Shown here: piece after piece, positions 6,611-15,780 of the stretch
How the letters are laid out: each line of letters starts with the position of its first letter
Position numbering within the stretch: position 1 is the first letter of the stretch
Assembly (NCBI GenBank): GCA_947259195.1
Contig: CAMYLC010000034.1
Span: 1 to 64,000, forward strand
Length of the DNA stretch: 64,000 nt
Source of the DNA: Thermoanaerobaculia bacterium
Lineage (GTDB): Bacteria > Acidobacteriota > Thermoanaerobaculia > Multivoradales > JAHEKO01
Direction: 5' to 3'
Notes under the pieces: generated by a model
Database searches by the model: none
The model's input: only the letters and a program-made list of their open reading frames with translations
What the model was told of the DNA's origin: nothing
Translations under genes and position numbers: made by a program

Positions 6611-8305
6611 TCACTCATTCATCCGATAGGCGCCCTCGAGCGCAGACACGTGCTTCTCCCAAACCCGCTCGAATCGGGCGTGGTCGACCTTGGGTTTGCA
6701 AATCATGCGGCGGCAAAAGAGCCTTTGCATCGCTGTGCTCGAGGTTTTCGAGTAGAGCTGAAGAGCAAACTTGGAGAAGTCGCGTACCAGAACGTCGAAG
6801 ATCTGGTCGAGCACATCGTCCTCCACTGCGTGGATGGGCGCATTCTCGAGGATGAGCTGGCCATAGACCACGAGAGTGAAGAGCTCGCCGACGATGAGCA
6901 GGAAGTCGATGTCCTTGATCTGCTCCTTGTTCGGTCGGGCCACCATCAGCAGATGCCTGAAGGTCCGAATCTGCTTCTTGAAGATATGGACATTGGGCAG
7001 GTCCGCACGGTCGTAGATCCTTCGATAGTCGTGGAAACGGATCTTGCCCAAACCCTTGGTCGGTCCCTGATCGAAGAGGAAGGCGTCGTGACGCGGCTCT
7101 TTGATCTCGGGGATCTCGGGGAACTCACCTGGGTTGAAGAAGTAGTTCTTCATGAACTTGATGACGAGCGCCATGTTGACGTGCACCGTGCCCTCGAGCT
7201 TGGGCAGCGCTCGGATGTCCCGAGCCGCCATCTCGAAGTAAAGGTCCTTCTCGAATCCCTTGGCGGCGATGATGTCCCACAGGAGGTCGATCACTTCCTC
7301 ACCCTGGCTCGTCACCTTCATCTTGACCAGCGGGTCGTAGAGGAGGTAGCGGCGGTCATCCGGTGAGGCCGTCCGCAGGTAGTCGGATCCCCGGAGAGCG
7401 AAGAGCTTCATGGCGACGAGCCGGCAGTAGGCGTCGGTAAAGAACTGCCGGATGTGGGGAAAGTCGGTAACGGAGTGGTTGAAGAGTCGCCGCGAGGAGG
7501 CGTGATCGATCGCCTCGAAGAACGCATGCGTGCAGATGCCAATCGAGGCCCATCCCAGATTGAACTTGCCCACGTTCACGGTATTCAGTGAGGTGTCCCA
7601 CGCCTCACGGCCGCGCGACAGGATTTCCGCCTCGGTAATGGGATAGTCGTGGAGCGCGAAGTGCGCGACATAGTTCTGGGAGTTACAGACGTTTTTCACA
7701 CACTCGTACTTTTCGTGCCGAGGGTCCACAACGAAGAAGACGTAATCTTCCGAATCGGCCACCTTGCCGAAGACCGAGACCAACGCGGCCTCGTTGCCGT
7801 TGCCGATGTAGTACTTCTCGCCCCGTGCCAGGAAGCTCCCGTCCTCCTGCGGGTAGAGCATCATCTCGCTCGAGTAGAGGTCCGCACCGTGTTCCTGCTC
7901 CGAGAGCCCGAAAGCGAAGATGCCACCCTCTTTCAGAAACCGGGCCGTCTTGCGCTTGACTTCCTCGTTGCCGCTCATCCAGATGGGGCCGAGTCCCAGG
8001 ATCGTCACCTGCCAGGTGTACCAGTACGCCAGGCCGTAGAAGCCGAGAATCTCGTTGAGCTCGCAGTTGCGCCAGGTATCCCAGCGGCATCCCTCGTCGC
8101 CGTAGTCGGGAGGCGTGAGGAAAGTAGAGAAGACTCTGTGGTCCTTCACGAACTCGAGGAAGTCCCGGTACCACACTCGCTCGTGGTCATCGTGTTTGAT
8201 GCGCGCCAGACCCTTGCTCTCGAAGAAATCGATGACCGCGAGCATCAACTCACGACTTGCGTCGTCCGGATACTCGCGGACACCCCGTTTTGGGTTGAGG
8301 AGCAT
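6611..8305 (-). CDS. Acyl-CoA dehydrogenase family protein (564 aa)
   Basis: FAD-dependent acyl-CoA dehydrogenase fold. Start at ATG 8305 is set by GGAGG 9 bases upstream. Visible features: FGLSEQEHGADLYSSE (the loop that binds FAD and substrate), YYIGNGNEAALVSVFG, then the C-terminal helical bundle with DIRALPKLEGTVHVN, where the Glu of LEGT is in the position of the catalytic base of the isovaleryl/glutaryl-type branch. It is longer than the usual 380 residues, with about 130 extra C-terminal residues. Substrate unknown. It is a lone minus-strand gene, convergent with the HAAS gene. Confidence 0.85.
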   Translation of the reverse strand: MLLNPKRGVREYPDDASRELMLAVIDFFESKGLARIKHDDHERVWYRDFLEFVKDHRVFSTFLTPPDYGDEGCRWDTWRNCELNEILGFYGLAYWYTWQVTILGLGPIWMSGNEEVKRKTARFLKEGGIFAFGLSEQEHGADLYSSEMMLYPQEDGSFLARGEKYYIGNGNEAALVSVFGKVADSEDYVFFVVDPRHEKYECVKNVCNSQNYVAHFALHDYPITEAEILSRGREAWDTSLNTVNVGKFNLGWASIGICTHAFFEAIDHASSRRLFNHSVTDFPHIRQFFTDAYCRLVAMKLFALRGSDYLRTASPDDRRYLLYDPLVKMKVTSQGEEVIDLLWDIIAAKGFEKDLYFEMAARDIRALPKLEGTVHVNMALVIKFMKNYFFNPGEFPEIPEIKEPRHDAFLFDQGPTKGLGKIRFHDYRRIYDRADLPNVHIFKKQIRTFRHLLMVARPNKEQIKDIDFLLIVGELFTLVVYGQLILENAPIHAVEDDVLDQIFDVLVRDFSKFALQLYSKTSSTAMQRLFCRRMICKPKVDHARFERVWEKHVSALEGAYRMNE

Positions 8306-8610
8306 TGCTGGTTGCCTCCGATGGTGAAAAGAGATTTTCAAACGCGCGGGGAAGCCTCGCTCGTTGGAAAGCGTAGCAGGATGTGGGGGTTGGTGGGTGG
8401 GCCATCCTCAACCAGATGGCCATCTGGGAGTGAGTCAGGGCTGTTCCGAGTGTCCAGGTGCAGCGTCTTCCGTCAGCGAGACGGCCCCTGTACACTCGGG
8501 GCTCTCTATGAGCGATGAGCGTGACCCGATGACCTGCAGCTTCCGACGCTGGGGCGATGCGTCACCACCCTCTATAGCAAATCAGCAGTGGGCACCGGAG
8601 CGGCAACCCT
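8306..8610. other. Intergenic stretch, no gene seen
   Basis: About 300 bases between the divergent acyl-CoA dehydrogenase and methyltransferase remnant. It presumably carries the dehydrogenase promoter. I see no conserved reading frame, clear promoter or repeat. Confidence 0.5.
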
Positions 8611-8877
8611 ATGACCTCTGCGCCTAGCGATGGATGGAATGCGGGATCGACCTACGAGGAGTTCACGGGTCGCTGGAGTCGCCCGGTCGCCGAGCAATTC
8701 GTCGGGTGGCTCGATGCCGAGCTCCGGCGGCGGCTACCGATTCAGGACGATGGCCAGATCGACCTTCGGGCACGCGCCTGGGCGGTAAACAAGGGGGACA
8801 CAAACCTCATTTCGAGGGAATCGGAGGGAAACGGCGACGGGCAACCGCTCGAAATTAGGTTTGTGTCCCCCCGTTGA
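8611..8877 (+). pseudogene. Remnant of a class I SAM methyltransferase, core deleted
   Basis: The first 40 residues (GSTYEEFTGRWSRPVAEQFVGWLD) match the N terminus of a family of SAM-dependent methyltransferases in which the glycine-rich SAM loop follows at once. Here the next residues (RRRLPIQDDGQIDLRARAWAV) match the far C terminus of the same family. The whole Rossmann core, about 180-200 residues including the SAM site, is missing. The frame then runs through an inverted repeat (8793-8871) that supplies the last 28 residues and the stop. It cannot be an active enzyme. Confidence 0.7.
8793..8871. repeat. REP-like long inverted repeat
   Basis: Arms of 24 bases at 8793-8816 and 8848-8871 pair at 23 of 24 positions; the outer part is GGGGGACACAAACCT and its complement. 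The loop is 31 bases (8817-8847). This would form a strong hairpin. It sits at the broken 3' end of the methyltransferase remnant and just before the next gene. Its form recalls REP/REPIN elements mobilised by TnpA-REP transposases, or a terminator; copy number in the genome is unknown. Confidence 0.6.
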
Positions 8878-8886
8878 GGACTACTG

Positions 8887-10494
8887 ATGAAACGAATCTC
8901 GAACCTGATGTTGGCCCTGGTCGTCTGGGCAGTGGCGATCCCCTCTCCCGCAGCCGTTCCTTCTGGTGCTGGTTGGCAGCAAGTGGAGACCGACAACTTC
9001 ATTATTTTCAGTAACTTGAACGAGGCCGCCACGAAGGAGGTAGGCCTCGATCTCGAACGATTGCAGGCCGTTCTTGAGGAGATCTTTCCGCGGGCCGAGT
9101 TCGACTCGCCCCTGGACACGCTGCTCTATCTCTTCAAGGATCGTGAGTCCTTCGAGCCCTATGCGCTGCCGGGTGGTCAATCCGGTTACTTCGCGCCTCA
9201 CAAACACGCAAACTTCGCGGCCGTTGTCGGGAGCACGCCCGACGAGACACTGCCCGTCGTCTACCGGCAGTATCTGCACGAAGTGATCAACAACAACGTG
9301 CCCCAGGTGCCGCGGTGGTTCAAGCACGGTCTGGCGGAGATCTTCAGCACCTTCCAGTCCGATGGGTCGATGGCCGTCGTGGCCCTGCCCCCTGGCGGAG
9401 CCGAGGCCGAGAAGATGGGTCTTCTGGGCGGGGAACAAATGTCGGTCCCGGAGGTTCTGGCTGCTGGGTCTCTTCCCACCGATCCCGGGCAGATGAACTC
9501 GTTCGTCCAGGGCTCCTGGGCGCTGATGCACTATCTCCTGGTGGATGATGAGGAGCGCTTTGCCGCCACGCGCCGCTTCGTCGACGAGTTGGTAGCCAAT
9601 CCCACCTCGGATGTCTCGATCGCGGAGACTCTGGGTGTGGATGTAGGGAAGCTACAGGCAGCGGTGGAAGCCTATATCGAGCAGAGTCCCTTGCCGCATC
9701 GGGAAATCCCTGTTCCTGCCAATGTGCCAACGAGTGTGGATCTGATGCCGCTCGAGCCGCAAACCGCTCTCTTTCACCTTGGCGATGTGCTGATCCACAC
9801 CAACCCGGATCGCCAGGCCGACGCGAAGGCCCACTTCGACGCCGCTCTTGCCTTGAAGCCCGACTTCGCACCGGCGATCGCCGGCCTTGGTCTGGTCAGC
9901 GAAATGGGCGGTGACCTGAACACGGCTGAGAAGCACTACCAGCAGGCTCTGAAACAGTTGCCCGATGCCTTCCGGTTGCAGGTCCTCTTTGGTGAGGTCG
10001 AGTTGGGGCTGCTCGGCAAGAGGCGCCCACAGACTGCCGAGGAGCAGGCCCGGCTCGACCAGGCCATCGCGGCGTTCAAGAAGAGCGTCGAGCTGCGGCC
10101 CGGCTACGGCGAAGGTTGGGCGCTGCTGGGCTACTCCTATAACCTGGAGGCCAAGCCATCCCCGGATGCCGTACAGACCCTGGAGCGGGCCTACGAGATG
10201 CTCCCCGGCAGGGCAGACGTGGCTTACAATCTCCTGCTGGGTTTTGCACGGGCAGGCCAACGGCAGGAGGCCATCGATCTGGTCGCCACCGCTGAAGCAC
10301 GAGGTGCAACCGAGGAGCAATTGGCCCCGGCCCGGCAAACGCTGCTCCAGCTCGACTTCCAGTACGCCGTGGCTCTTGCGCGAGACAAGAAACTCGACGA
10401 GGCAGCGGCCCTATTGGAGAGAGTCGTGGCCGAGTCCAGCGATGCGGGACTGCAAAAGCAGGCCGCCGACTTCCTGCAGCAGATCAGGCCGTAG
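8887..10494 (+). CDS. DUF1570-like pseudo-peptidase with TPR repeats (535 aa)
   Basis: Signal peptide at residues 1-23 (LMLALVVWAVAIPSPAA). Residues about 30-260 match the DUF1570/gluzincin-like fold: TDNFIIFSN, LLYLFKDRESFEPYA, GYFAPH, WFKHGLAEIFSTF and GSWALMHYLL. The zinc motif expected as HEYLH reads RQYLH, so the catalytic Glu and first His are lost. Residues about 295-535 are TPR repeats (AKAHFDAALALKPDFAPA, AEKHYQQALKQLPDA). GAGGA lies before the ATG. Probably a periplasmic or secreted scaffold rather than an active peptidase. Confidence 0.8.
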   Translation: MKRISNLMLALVVWAVAIPSPAAVPSGAGWQQVETDNFIIFSNLNEAATKEVGLDLERLQAVLEEIFPRAEFDSPLDTLLYLFKDRESFEPYALPGGQSGYFAPHKHANFAAVVGSTPDETLPVVYRQYLHEVINNNVPQVPRWFKHGLAEIFSTFQSDGSMAVVALPPGGAEAEKMGLLGGEQMSVPEVLAAGSLPTDPGQMNSFVQGSWALMHYLLVDDEERFAATRRFVDELVANPTSDVSIAETLGVDVGKLQAAVEAYIEQSPLPHREIPVPANVPTSVDLMPLEPQTALFHLGDVLIHTNPDRQADAKAHFDAALALKPDFAPAIAGLGLVSEMGGDLNTAEKHYQQALKQLPDAFRLQVLFGEVELGLLGKRRPQTAEEQARLDQAIAAFKKSVELRPGYGEGWALLGYSYNLEAKPSPDAVQTLERAYEMLPGRADVAYNLLLGFARAGQRQEAIDLVATAEARGATEEQLAPARQTLLQLDFQYAVALARDKKLDEAAALLERVVAESSDAGLQKQAADFLQQIRP

Positions 10495-10517
10495 ATGGGC
10501 CCTCTGGACCTCAGACC

Positions 10518-11855
10518 ATGAAGATCAAGCCGTCTGTCGCACGAGGGTTCATCGACCTCGCGTTCGATCTGGTTGACGAGACGACGAACCTGGTCGAGAG
10601 AACGCACGACGCGGTTGTCCAGCGCTCAGTTCGGAGGCTCGCCGTGGGCGAGTCTGCGAAGGAGGCCGCGAAGGTCGCCACTGATATCCAGACGGCCATC
10701 TCCAGCGGCGTGTTCGCTTCGATTCGAGCGGTCAACCGGGCAACCCGTTTCTCGGTGAATGCCGTCGCCAACGTCGCCGAAGCCAGCTCGAGCCGGGCCT
10801 CGCTCGTGACATCCAGCCTATCGTCCACAGCGGGAACCGCGAGTTGGTCCGTCGATCACCTCCGATCGTCCGTCAATGGTTTTTGGGGCGACTACCTGAG
10901 CCGAAAGGGCAGTCGTCTCGACCTCGGAATGACGCTCCGCCATCAAGGTCGGGATCTTCCGGTCACGGCGGAGGCTCTGGCGTCGGCCTTCCCAAGTGCG
11001 ACGAACAAGATCTGCGTCTTTGTGCACGGCCTCGCCGCGACAGAGTGGCTATGGAGCCTGTCCTCGGAGGAGCACTATGGCGAGCCCAAAGTGACCTTCG
11101 GCACCCGGTTACGCGCCGACCTCGGTTTCACGCCGATCTACCTGCGCTACAACACCGGGCGGCACATCTCCGAGAATGGGCGCTGCCTGGCGGAGTTGCT
11201 TACCGAATTGGTGGAGGTGTATCCCGTGGCGATCGACGAGATCGCGCTCGTCGGGCACAGTATGGGAGGTCTGGTCGTGCGAAGTGCTGCGCACTACGGC
11301 AGCGAGCACGAGGAGCCCTGGGTTAGCCACCTGCGCCACGTCGCGTGCATCGGCTCGCCAAACCTCGGTGCGCCTCTCGAGAAGGCCGTGAACCTACTGA
11401 CCGGGGTGCTGAGAAACGTCGCGGCGGCGGGCGCGCAAGTTCCGGCGGAGTTACTCGATAGCCGCAGTGCTGGTGTAAAAGACCTCCGCCATGGCTACAC
11501 CGTCGATGAAGAATGGGCCGGAATGGACCCAGACAAGGTGTTTGCCAATTCACGGCGAGACCTGCCACTCGTCGGCGGGGTCGGATACCACTTCCTGGCG
11601 GCGACCCTCTCGCGCGACCCGGAGCACCCGCTGGGCCAGCTCCTTGGTGACCTGATGGTGCGGCTACGGAGTGCTGCCGGTGCAGCGGTCGAACCTGCTC
11701 GGGCCATCCGCTTTGCGAGCGGAGCCGTCTTTCCTGGCATGAGTCATGTTGACATCGCCAACCACCCAGACGTCTACGAGGCGCTGCGCGAAATGCTGGC
11801 GTCGACTCAGGGCTCTGCCGGGCGCGCGGTGACCGGGTTACTCGATCAAGCCTGA
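10518..11855 (+). CDS. Alpha/beta-hydrolase, lipase-like (445 aa)
   Basis: The first 120 residues are helical and charged, without a signal peptide. The hydrolase fold begins near residue 165 with CVFVHGLAATEWLW (oxyanion HG), then YLRYNTGRHISENGRCLAELL and the nucleophile elbow VGHSMGGLVVRSA. A candidate catalytic His is in MSHVDIANHPDVYEAL at the C terminus. The layout resembles PGAP1/triacylglycerol-lipase-like esterases. It starts 23 bases after the TPR gene and overlaps the next, convergent gene by 18 bases. Substrate unknown. Confidence 0.85.
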   Translation: MKIKPSVARGFIDLAFDLVDETTNLVERTHDAVVQRSVRRLAVGESAKEAAKVATDIQTAISSGVFASIRAVNRATRFSVNAVANVAEASSSRASLVTSSLSSTAGTASWSVDHLRSSVNGFWGDYLSRKGSRLDLGMTLRHQGRDLPVTAEALASAFPSATNKICVFVHGLAATEWLWSLSSEEHYGEPKVTFGTRLRADLGFTPIYLRYNTGRHISENGRCLAELLTELVEVYPVAIDEIALVGHSMGGLVVRSAAHYGSEHEEPWVSHLRHVACIGSPNLGAPLEKAVNLLTGVLRNVAAAGAQVPAELLDSRSAGVKDLRHGYTVDEEWAGMDPDKVFANSRRDLPLVGGVGYHFLAATLSRDPEHPLGQLLGDLMVRLRSAAGAAVEPARAIRFASGAVFPGMSHVDIANHPDVYEALREMLASTQGSAGRAVTGLLDQA

Positions 11856-12779
11856 CAGCCAGTGCATTACGTTCAATAGAAACTGCGGGTTCTGGGTGGC
11901 GTCGGGGCGGTTCATGCCCATCAGAACGCGCTCATCCTTGGTGATCCGTTCCTGGGCCGAGAACATGGCCGCCTCGCCGAACACGGCTACTCGGCCCTTG
12001 CCGAAACGGAACACCGCCCCTTGCAGCATGCCTCCCGCCGGGATGGACGGCGTCGTCGGCTTGAACTTCCAGGCCTTGCTGGGCAATCTCAGGACGCTAC
12101 CGGGCGGTAGTGTGAGAAGGGCCTCGGCTTCACGCTGGACGCGAAACGCCTGACCGGTGAAGGTGCGGACGGAATCGACCCTCTCGCTCGCATCACGGCC
12201 TTCGGTAATGGGATGGTCGGCCAGCCCCGTATCGTGGGTGAATTCGAGTTTGGAGTCTTCCTCGGCATCGAAGAGGAATCCATTGCCGAACAGAATGTCG
12301 AACTCGGCAGCGAGGTCCTCGACAGAGCCGGGAAACGGCATGTGATCAGCAATCAGAAACAGTGATCCACCTTCTTCGACCCAGTCACGAATCGCTTCGA
12401 CCTCGGGCCTGGTGAACGCCGGCTCGGCAGGCAATTTCCAAGCTTTCTGATCGGACTCGGCGATGGCGTTGGCGATGACGTAGATCCTTCCCTTGGCGAG
12501 TCGATCGGGTGTTGCGGGCTCGGCCAGGCCTTGCACTGCGTATCCGTCACGGCGCAGAAGCTTCGCGAACGGGGCGTAGCGGTCGTCCACGGTGTGGAAG
12601 TTGAAGTGGGCCTCGTCGATCTGGACCACCGGTCCCTGTCTGTCGGGAAAGGCGGGCTTTGCAATCGAGGGCTCGAACGACAGGTCGGCCTGCTGGATTG
12701 CCGAGTGGCAGCCGGCGAGGGCGAGGCTGAGGAATGTTGCCGTGATGATCTCGAGTTGAGAAGGGGTCTTGCCGATCAT
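11838..12779 (-). CDS. Lipoprotein with GATase-like/DUF4350-type domain (313 aa)
   Basis: Lipobox LALAGC near residues 19-24 marks a lipoprotein. The body resembles class I glutamine-amidotransferase-like folds of DUF4350 type: VVQIDEAHFNFHTVDDRY, LLRRDGYAVQGL, IYVIANAI, VEAIRDWVEEGGSLFLIADHMPFPGS, ADHPITEGR, then GRVAVFGEAAMF and FLLNVMHWLSGL. No catalytic Cys is seen in the nucleophile turn, so it is probably a binding protein. Its 3' end overlaps the converging hydrolase gene by 18 bases. Confidence 0.75.
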   Translation of the reverse strand: MIGKTPSQLEIITATFLSLALAGCHSAIQQADLSFEPSIAKPAFPDRQGPVVQIDEAHFNFHTVDDRYAPFAKLLRRDGYAVQGLAEPATPDRLAKGRIYVIANAIAESDQKAWKLPAEPAFTRPEVEAIRDWVEEGGSLFLIADHMPFPGSVEDLAAEFDILFGNGFLFDAEEDSKLEFTHDTGLADHPITEGRDASERVDSVRTFTGQAFRVQREAEALLTLPPGSVLRLPSKAWKFKPTTPSIPAGGMLQGAVFRFGKGRVAVFGEAAMFSAQERITKDERVLMGMNRPDATQNPQFLLNVMHWLSGLIE

Positions 12780-13168
12780 GAGTCGGTCCGTTTCGATGAG
12801 AGCTGGTTCAGGGAAACTCCGATCTTACAGGTCATGGTTCACGTCAGTGGTACTAGGCCACGCACGAGGAATTGAGCCGTTCGTCATGCGAGGGTGCGAC
12901 GTAGGGCCCCCAGGGGGCCATCCTCCCTTCCGCTGCAAGAACCCCCTGGAGGTCCCCACGCCGAACCCTGGATACCTGTTCGGTTGCCCTGGACCGCAGA
13001 TTGTGTTGGGCCACGCCCGAGGCTCTCCCCCGTCGTCCTGGGCCTCCGGCTGGAGACTTCTAACGCGGCCTTGCACCGACTCTGAGCTCAGGGATCGCCC
13101 CTGGGTCGGAGGGACCTGACTGCCTCCCCAGTGCCTCACTGCGCACCCCGGTCTATAGAATGGCGGGC
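12780..13168. other. Intergenic region with palindromes, no gene seen
   Basis: About 390 GC-rich bases. It holds a near-perfect palindrome GGCCCCC, A, GGGGGCC (12905-12919) and two similar segments, GGCCACGCACGAGG near 12855 and GGCCACGCCCGAGG near 13010. No coding frame with family resemblance was found. It must contain the divergent promoters of the lipoprotein (minus) and cupin (plus) genes; TATAGA at 13154-13159 is a possible -10 box for the cupin. Confidence 0.5.
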
Positions 13169-13546
13169 ATGTCAGCCATCAACCTTCTGGACCGTGCGAC
13201 AGCCCTGGCCGAGTTCTTCTCGCCTAGGATCATCGGCGAGGTGAACGACGTCTACGTCAAGATCGCGAAGATCAAAGGCGAAGAGATCCCCTGGCACAAT
13301 CACGCCGGCGAAGATGAACTCTTCTACATCCTTGAAGGCAGCTTGCTCTTCGAGATTGAAGGGGAGGACCCGTTCACGATGGAAGCGGGCGACCTCTACA
13401 TCGTCAAGCGCGGCGTCAACCACCGGGTTTCCTCGACCGAAGAGTGCTCGATCCTTCTGGTCGAGAACAAGTCGACGGCACACCTCGGTGATACCGAGTC
13501 CGAGATCACCAAATCCGTCGAGGAGCAGTTGGCGGAGTACGGTTGA
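13169..13546 (+). CDS. Small cupin-domain protein (125 aa)
   Basis: Single-domain cupin with both metal motifs: PWHNHAGEDELFYILEG (His, His, Glu of motif 1) and GDLYIVKRGVNHRV (His of motif 2). ATG 13169 is chosen because it gives MSAINLLDR; an in-frame ATG at 13160 is possible and neither has a strong ribosome site. Proteins like this bind a divalent metal and may isomerise or store small ligands; the reaction is unknown. No operon partner is evident. Confidence 0.85.
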   Translation: MSAINLLDRATALAEFFSPRIIGEVNDVYVKIAKIKGEEIPWHNHAGEDELFYILEGSLLFEIEGEDPFTMEAGDLYIVKRGVNHRVSSTEECSILLVENKSTAHLGDTESEITKSVEEQLAEYG

Positions 13547-13623
13547 GTTGGTCGAGGTCGGTGCCAGCCAGCACCGTCCACAATCCGAACACGAAGTCCG
13601 CGCCAATTTTGCGAGGTCAGGCC

Positions 13624-15432
13624 ATGAGAACACCTCTCGACTGGGTCTCAGCCGCACTCACTCTCACCGCCTTTCTCCTACCACAGGCCAGCCAGGCCCA
13701 GCCGCTCGATGAGATCCTCGACCAGGTGCGCCTCGATGAGATGTGGCGTCTCACAGAGGTCTTTTCCAAGCTCGACAGGACCTCCTCTACCGAGGGCGAG
13801 CGCCGTGCCGCCGAGTACCTCGAGGAGCAGCTCGAGGCGCTGGGTGTGCCCCATGACCGCTACGAGATCGACTCCTACTTGAGTATTCCGCTCTCGGCTT
13901 CTCTGACTGTGACAGCGGCAGACTCGTTCGGCGTGCCGGCCCTGGTGCCGGCGTTCTCAACCTCTACGGAGCCGGGCGGCCTTGCAGGTGAGCTGGTCTA
14001 CGTCGGCCCGACGGATCCAGAGATCGTCACCACCCGTGATGAGGAATTTGCCGGCATCGACCTAGAGGGGCGAATCGCCCTGCTGCGCGGCTACCCGAGC
14101 CCACCGTTGATCTATCAGGCCGAGCGTGCCGGTGCTGTCGGAGCGGTCTGCATTGCGCCGTCGCCCCGGCTCGTCAACATGATCGTCTCGTCGGTCTGGG
14201 GTCATCCGACACGCGAAGACGCCAAGCGACTGCCGACAATACCGATTGTTTCAATCACCGAGACGGATGGTAGACGGCTCGAAGCACTCTCACGAGCAGG
14301 CCAGGTTAGGGTCCAGCTCGAGGCGAAGACCGACACCGGATGGAAGACGATCCCACTGGTGATCGTCGAGATTCCAGGCACGGCAGAGCCCGAGAAGTTC
14401 CTCCTGATCGCCAATCACCTCGACTCCTGGCATGAAGGGGTCACGGACACTGCTACTGGCAACGCCTCGCTACTGGAAGTGGCTCGAGTTCTGAACGAGA
14501 ACCAAGAGGGTCTTCGCCGAAGTGTGCGCATCGCATGGTGGCCGGGCCATTCGACGGGTCGATACAGCGGCTCGACCTGGTACGCCGACAACTTCTACGA
14601 GGACCTCTACAGACACGCGGTTGGATACATGGCAATCGACTCACCGGGCGTGCGCAGTGCCACTGAGCTCGAGCCAGAAGGAATGTGGGAGCTCAAGGGC
14701 TTTCTCGAGAGCGTCATGCGCGAGAGGACCGAGTTCAGGGGTGAGATCAATCGTAGCTACCGCTATAACGACGAAGCCTTGTGGGGCATCGGAGTGCCGT
14801 CGCTCACCGTCTATCCGGCCATCCCGCTCGACAGTCCCGACCGCGCCAAAGACGCTGGCGGCTCGGCCTACGGCTACTGGTGGCACACCTCTGAAGACTC
14901 GTTGGACAAGGCCGACCGTGACCTCTTGCTTCGCGACACAAAGATCTTCCTGGCGATGCTCTGGCCGTTGGCGACACGGGAACTGCTGCCGTTCGACTTC
15001 GAGCCAGTCGTGGCGCAGATGGAGGCGCAGATTGGCGAGTATGCACGGGCGGCTGGCGAGAGCTGGGACTTCGGTCCGCTCTTGGAGAGCGTCGAGGGAT
15101 TCTCTGCAGCCGCCCAGCAGTTGAAGGCACGAGGCGCGTCAGTGCAGGGCGAGGAAGTTGCGGATTTCAACGAGGACTCGATGGCAGTTTCGCGGGCCAT
15201 CAACCCCGTCCTATTCACTATCGCTGGACCCTTCCATCACGATCCGGCCCGGCAATTCCCGCTGTTTCCGGGGCTTGGCGCGTCAGCGGAGCTCGCCGAT
15301 CTCGAGCCGACCTCGGAGGAGGCCGGCTTCATCAAGACCGAATTGCTTCGCGAGACCAACCGCATTGAGCGCGCCCTCGCTCGGGCGACCTGTATCGCCT
15401 CTCGCGGTGCAGATCGCGAGCCCTGCCTCTGA
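13624..15432 (+). CDS. M28-like metallopeptidase, secreted (602 aa)
   Basis: Start at ATG 13624, preceded by a GAGGTCAGG ribosome site; it gives a signal peptide ending near QASQAQ. Residues about 30-250 include a PA-type insert (VYVGPTDPEIV, GRIALLRGYPSP). The M28 core starts at LIANHLDSWHEGVTDTATGNASLLE, with the His and Asp zinc ligands. The place where M28 enzymes carry the catalytic Glu pair reads WWPGHSTGRYSGSTWYAD, a variant seen in a subgroup I recall from related bacteria. YWWHTSEDSLDKAD (His and metal region) and a helical tail follow. Likely exported amino- or carboxypeptidase; activity uncertain. Confidence 0.82.
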   Translation: MRTPLDWVSAALTLTAFLLPQASQAQPLDEILDQVRLDEMWRLTEVFSKLDRTSSTEGERRAAEYLEEQLEALGVPHDRYEIDSYLSIPLSASLTVTAADSFGVPALVPAFSTSTEPGGLAGELVYVGPTDPEIVTTRDEEFAGIDLEGRIALLRGYPSPPLIYQAERAGAVGAVCIAPSPRLVNMIVSSVWGHPTREDAKRLPTIPIVSITETDGRRLEALSRAGQVRVQLEAKTDTGWKTIPLVIVEIPGTAEPEKFLLIANHLDSWHEGVTDTATGNASLLEVARVLNENQEGLRRSVRIAWWPGHSTGRYSGSTWYADNFYEDLYRHAVGYMAIDSPGVRSATELEPEGMWELKGFLESVMRERTEFRGEINRSYRYNDEALWGIGVPSLTVYPAIPLDSPDRAKDAGGSAYGYWWHTSEDSLDKADRDLLLRDTKIFLAMLWPLATRELLPFDFEPVVAQMEAQIGEYARAAGESWDFGPLLESVEGFSAAAQQLKARGASVQGEEVADFNEDSMAVSRAINPVLFTIAGPFHHDPARQFPLFPGLGASAELADLEPTSEEAGFIKTELLRETNRIERALARATCIASRGADREPCL

Positions 15433-15489
15433 TTGCAGCGCGTCCGCAATCCTTCCCCTCTGCGTAACGATCACGAGAGTTCGCTGGAC

Positions 15490-15780
15490 GTGATCGCCGT
15501 GGCGACTGCCGGCATTCGTCTGAGCTATGGAGATGCCCGCCAGTTTGCCGTTGAGAGCAATCTGACTGGATACAAGCCGCTGCCGCCGGGAATCAGAAAG
15601 AACCTGGCACGTGGTAAGCCGATGCCCCCCGGGATCGCCAAGACCCGAGTTCCGTCCTCGTTCCTGAACAGGCTTCCTGCCCACGAAGGCTATGAATGGC
15701 ACATTGCAGGGACTGACCTTGCTCTCGTCTTCCAAGCGGACATGTCGATCTCCGGTGTCCTGAAGGACGTCTTCAAGTAG
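15490..15780 (+). CDS. CigR/RcnB-like small protein, probably 5'-truncated (96 aa)
   Basis: The central part LPPGIRKNLARGKPMPPGIAK, followed by FLNRLPAHEGYEWHIAGTDLALV, matches the RcnB/CigR family, which normally has an export signal and a histidine- or basic-rich N terminus. Here no signal peptide and no ribosome site are visible. The frame is continuous from the stop of the M28 gene, so the 5' end was probably lost. GTG 15490 is a guess. Its 3' end overlaps a fragment of an RND pump on the other strand. Confidence 0.5.
   Translation: MIAVATAGIRLSYGDARQFAVESNLTGYKPLPPGIRKNLARGKPMPPGIAKTRVPSSFLNRLPAHEGYEWHIAGTDLALVFQADMSISGVLKDVFK

Noticed and set aside
6536..7366. 276-codon plus-strand frame opposite the acyl-CoA dehydrogenase
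   Set aside because: Antisense to a strong enzyme gene; no motif.
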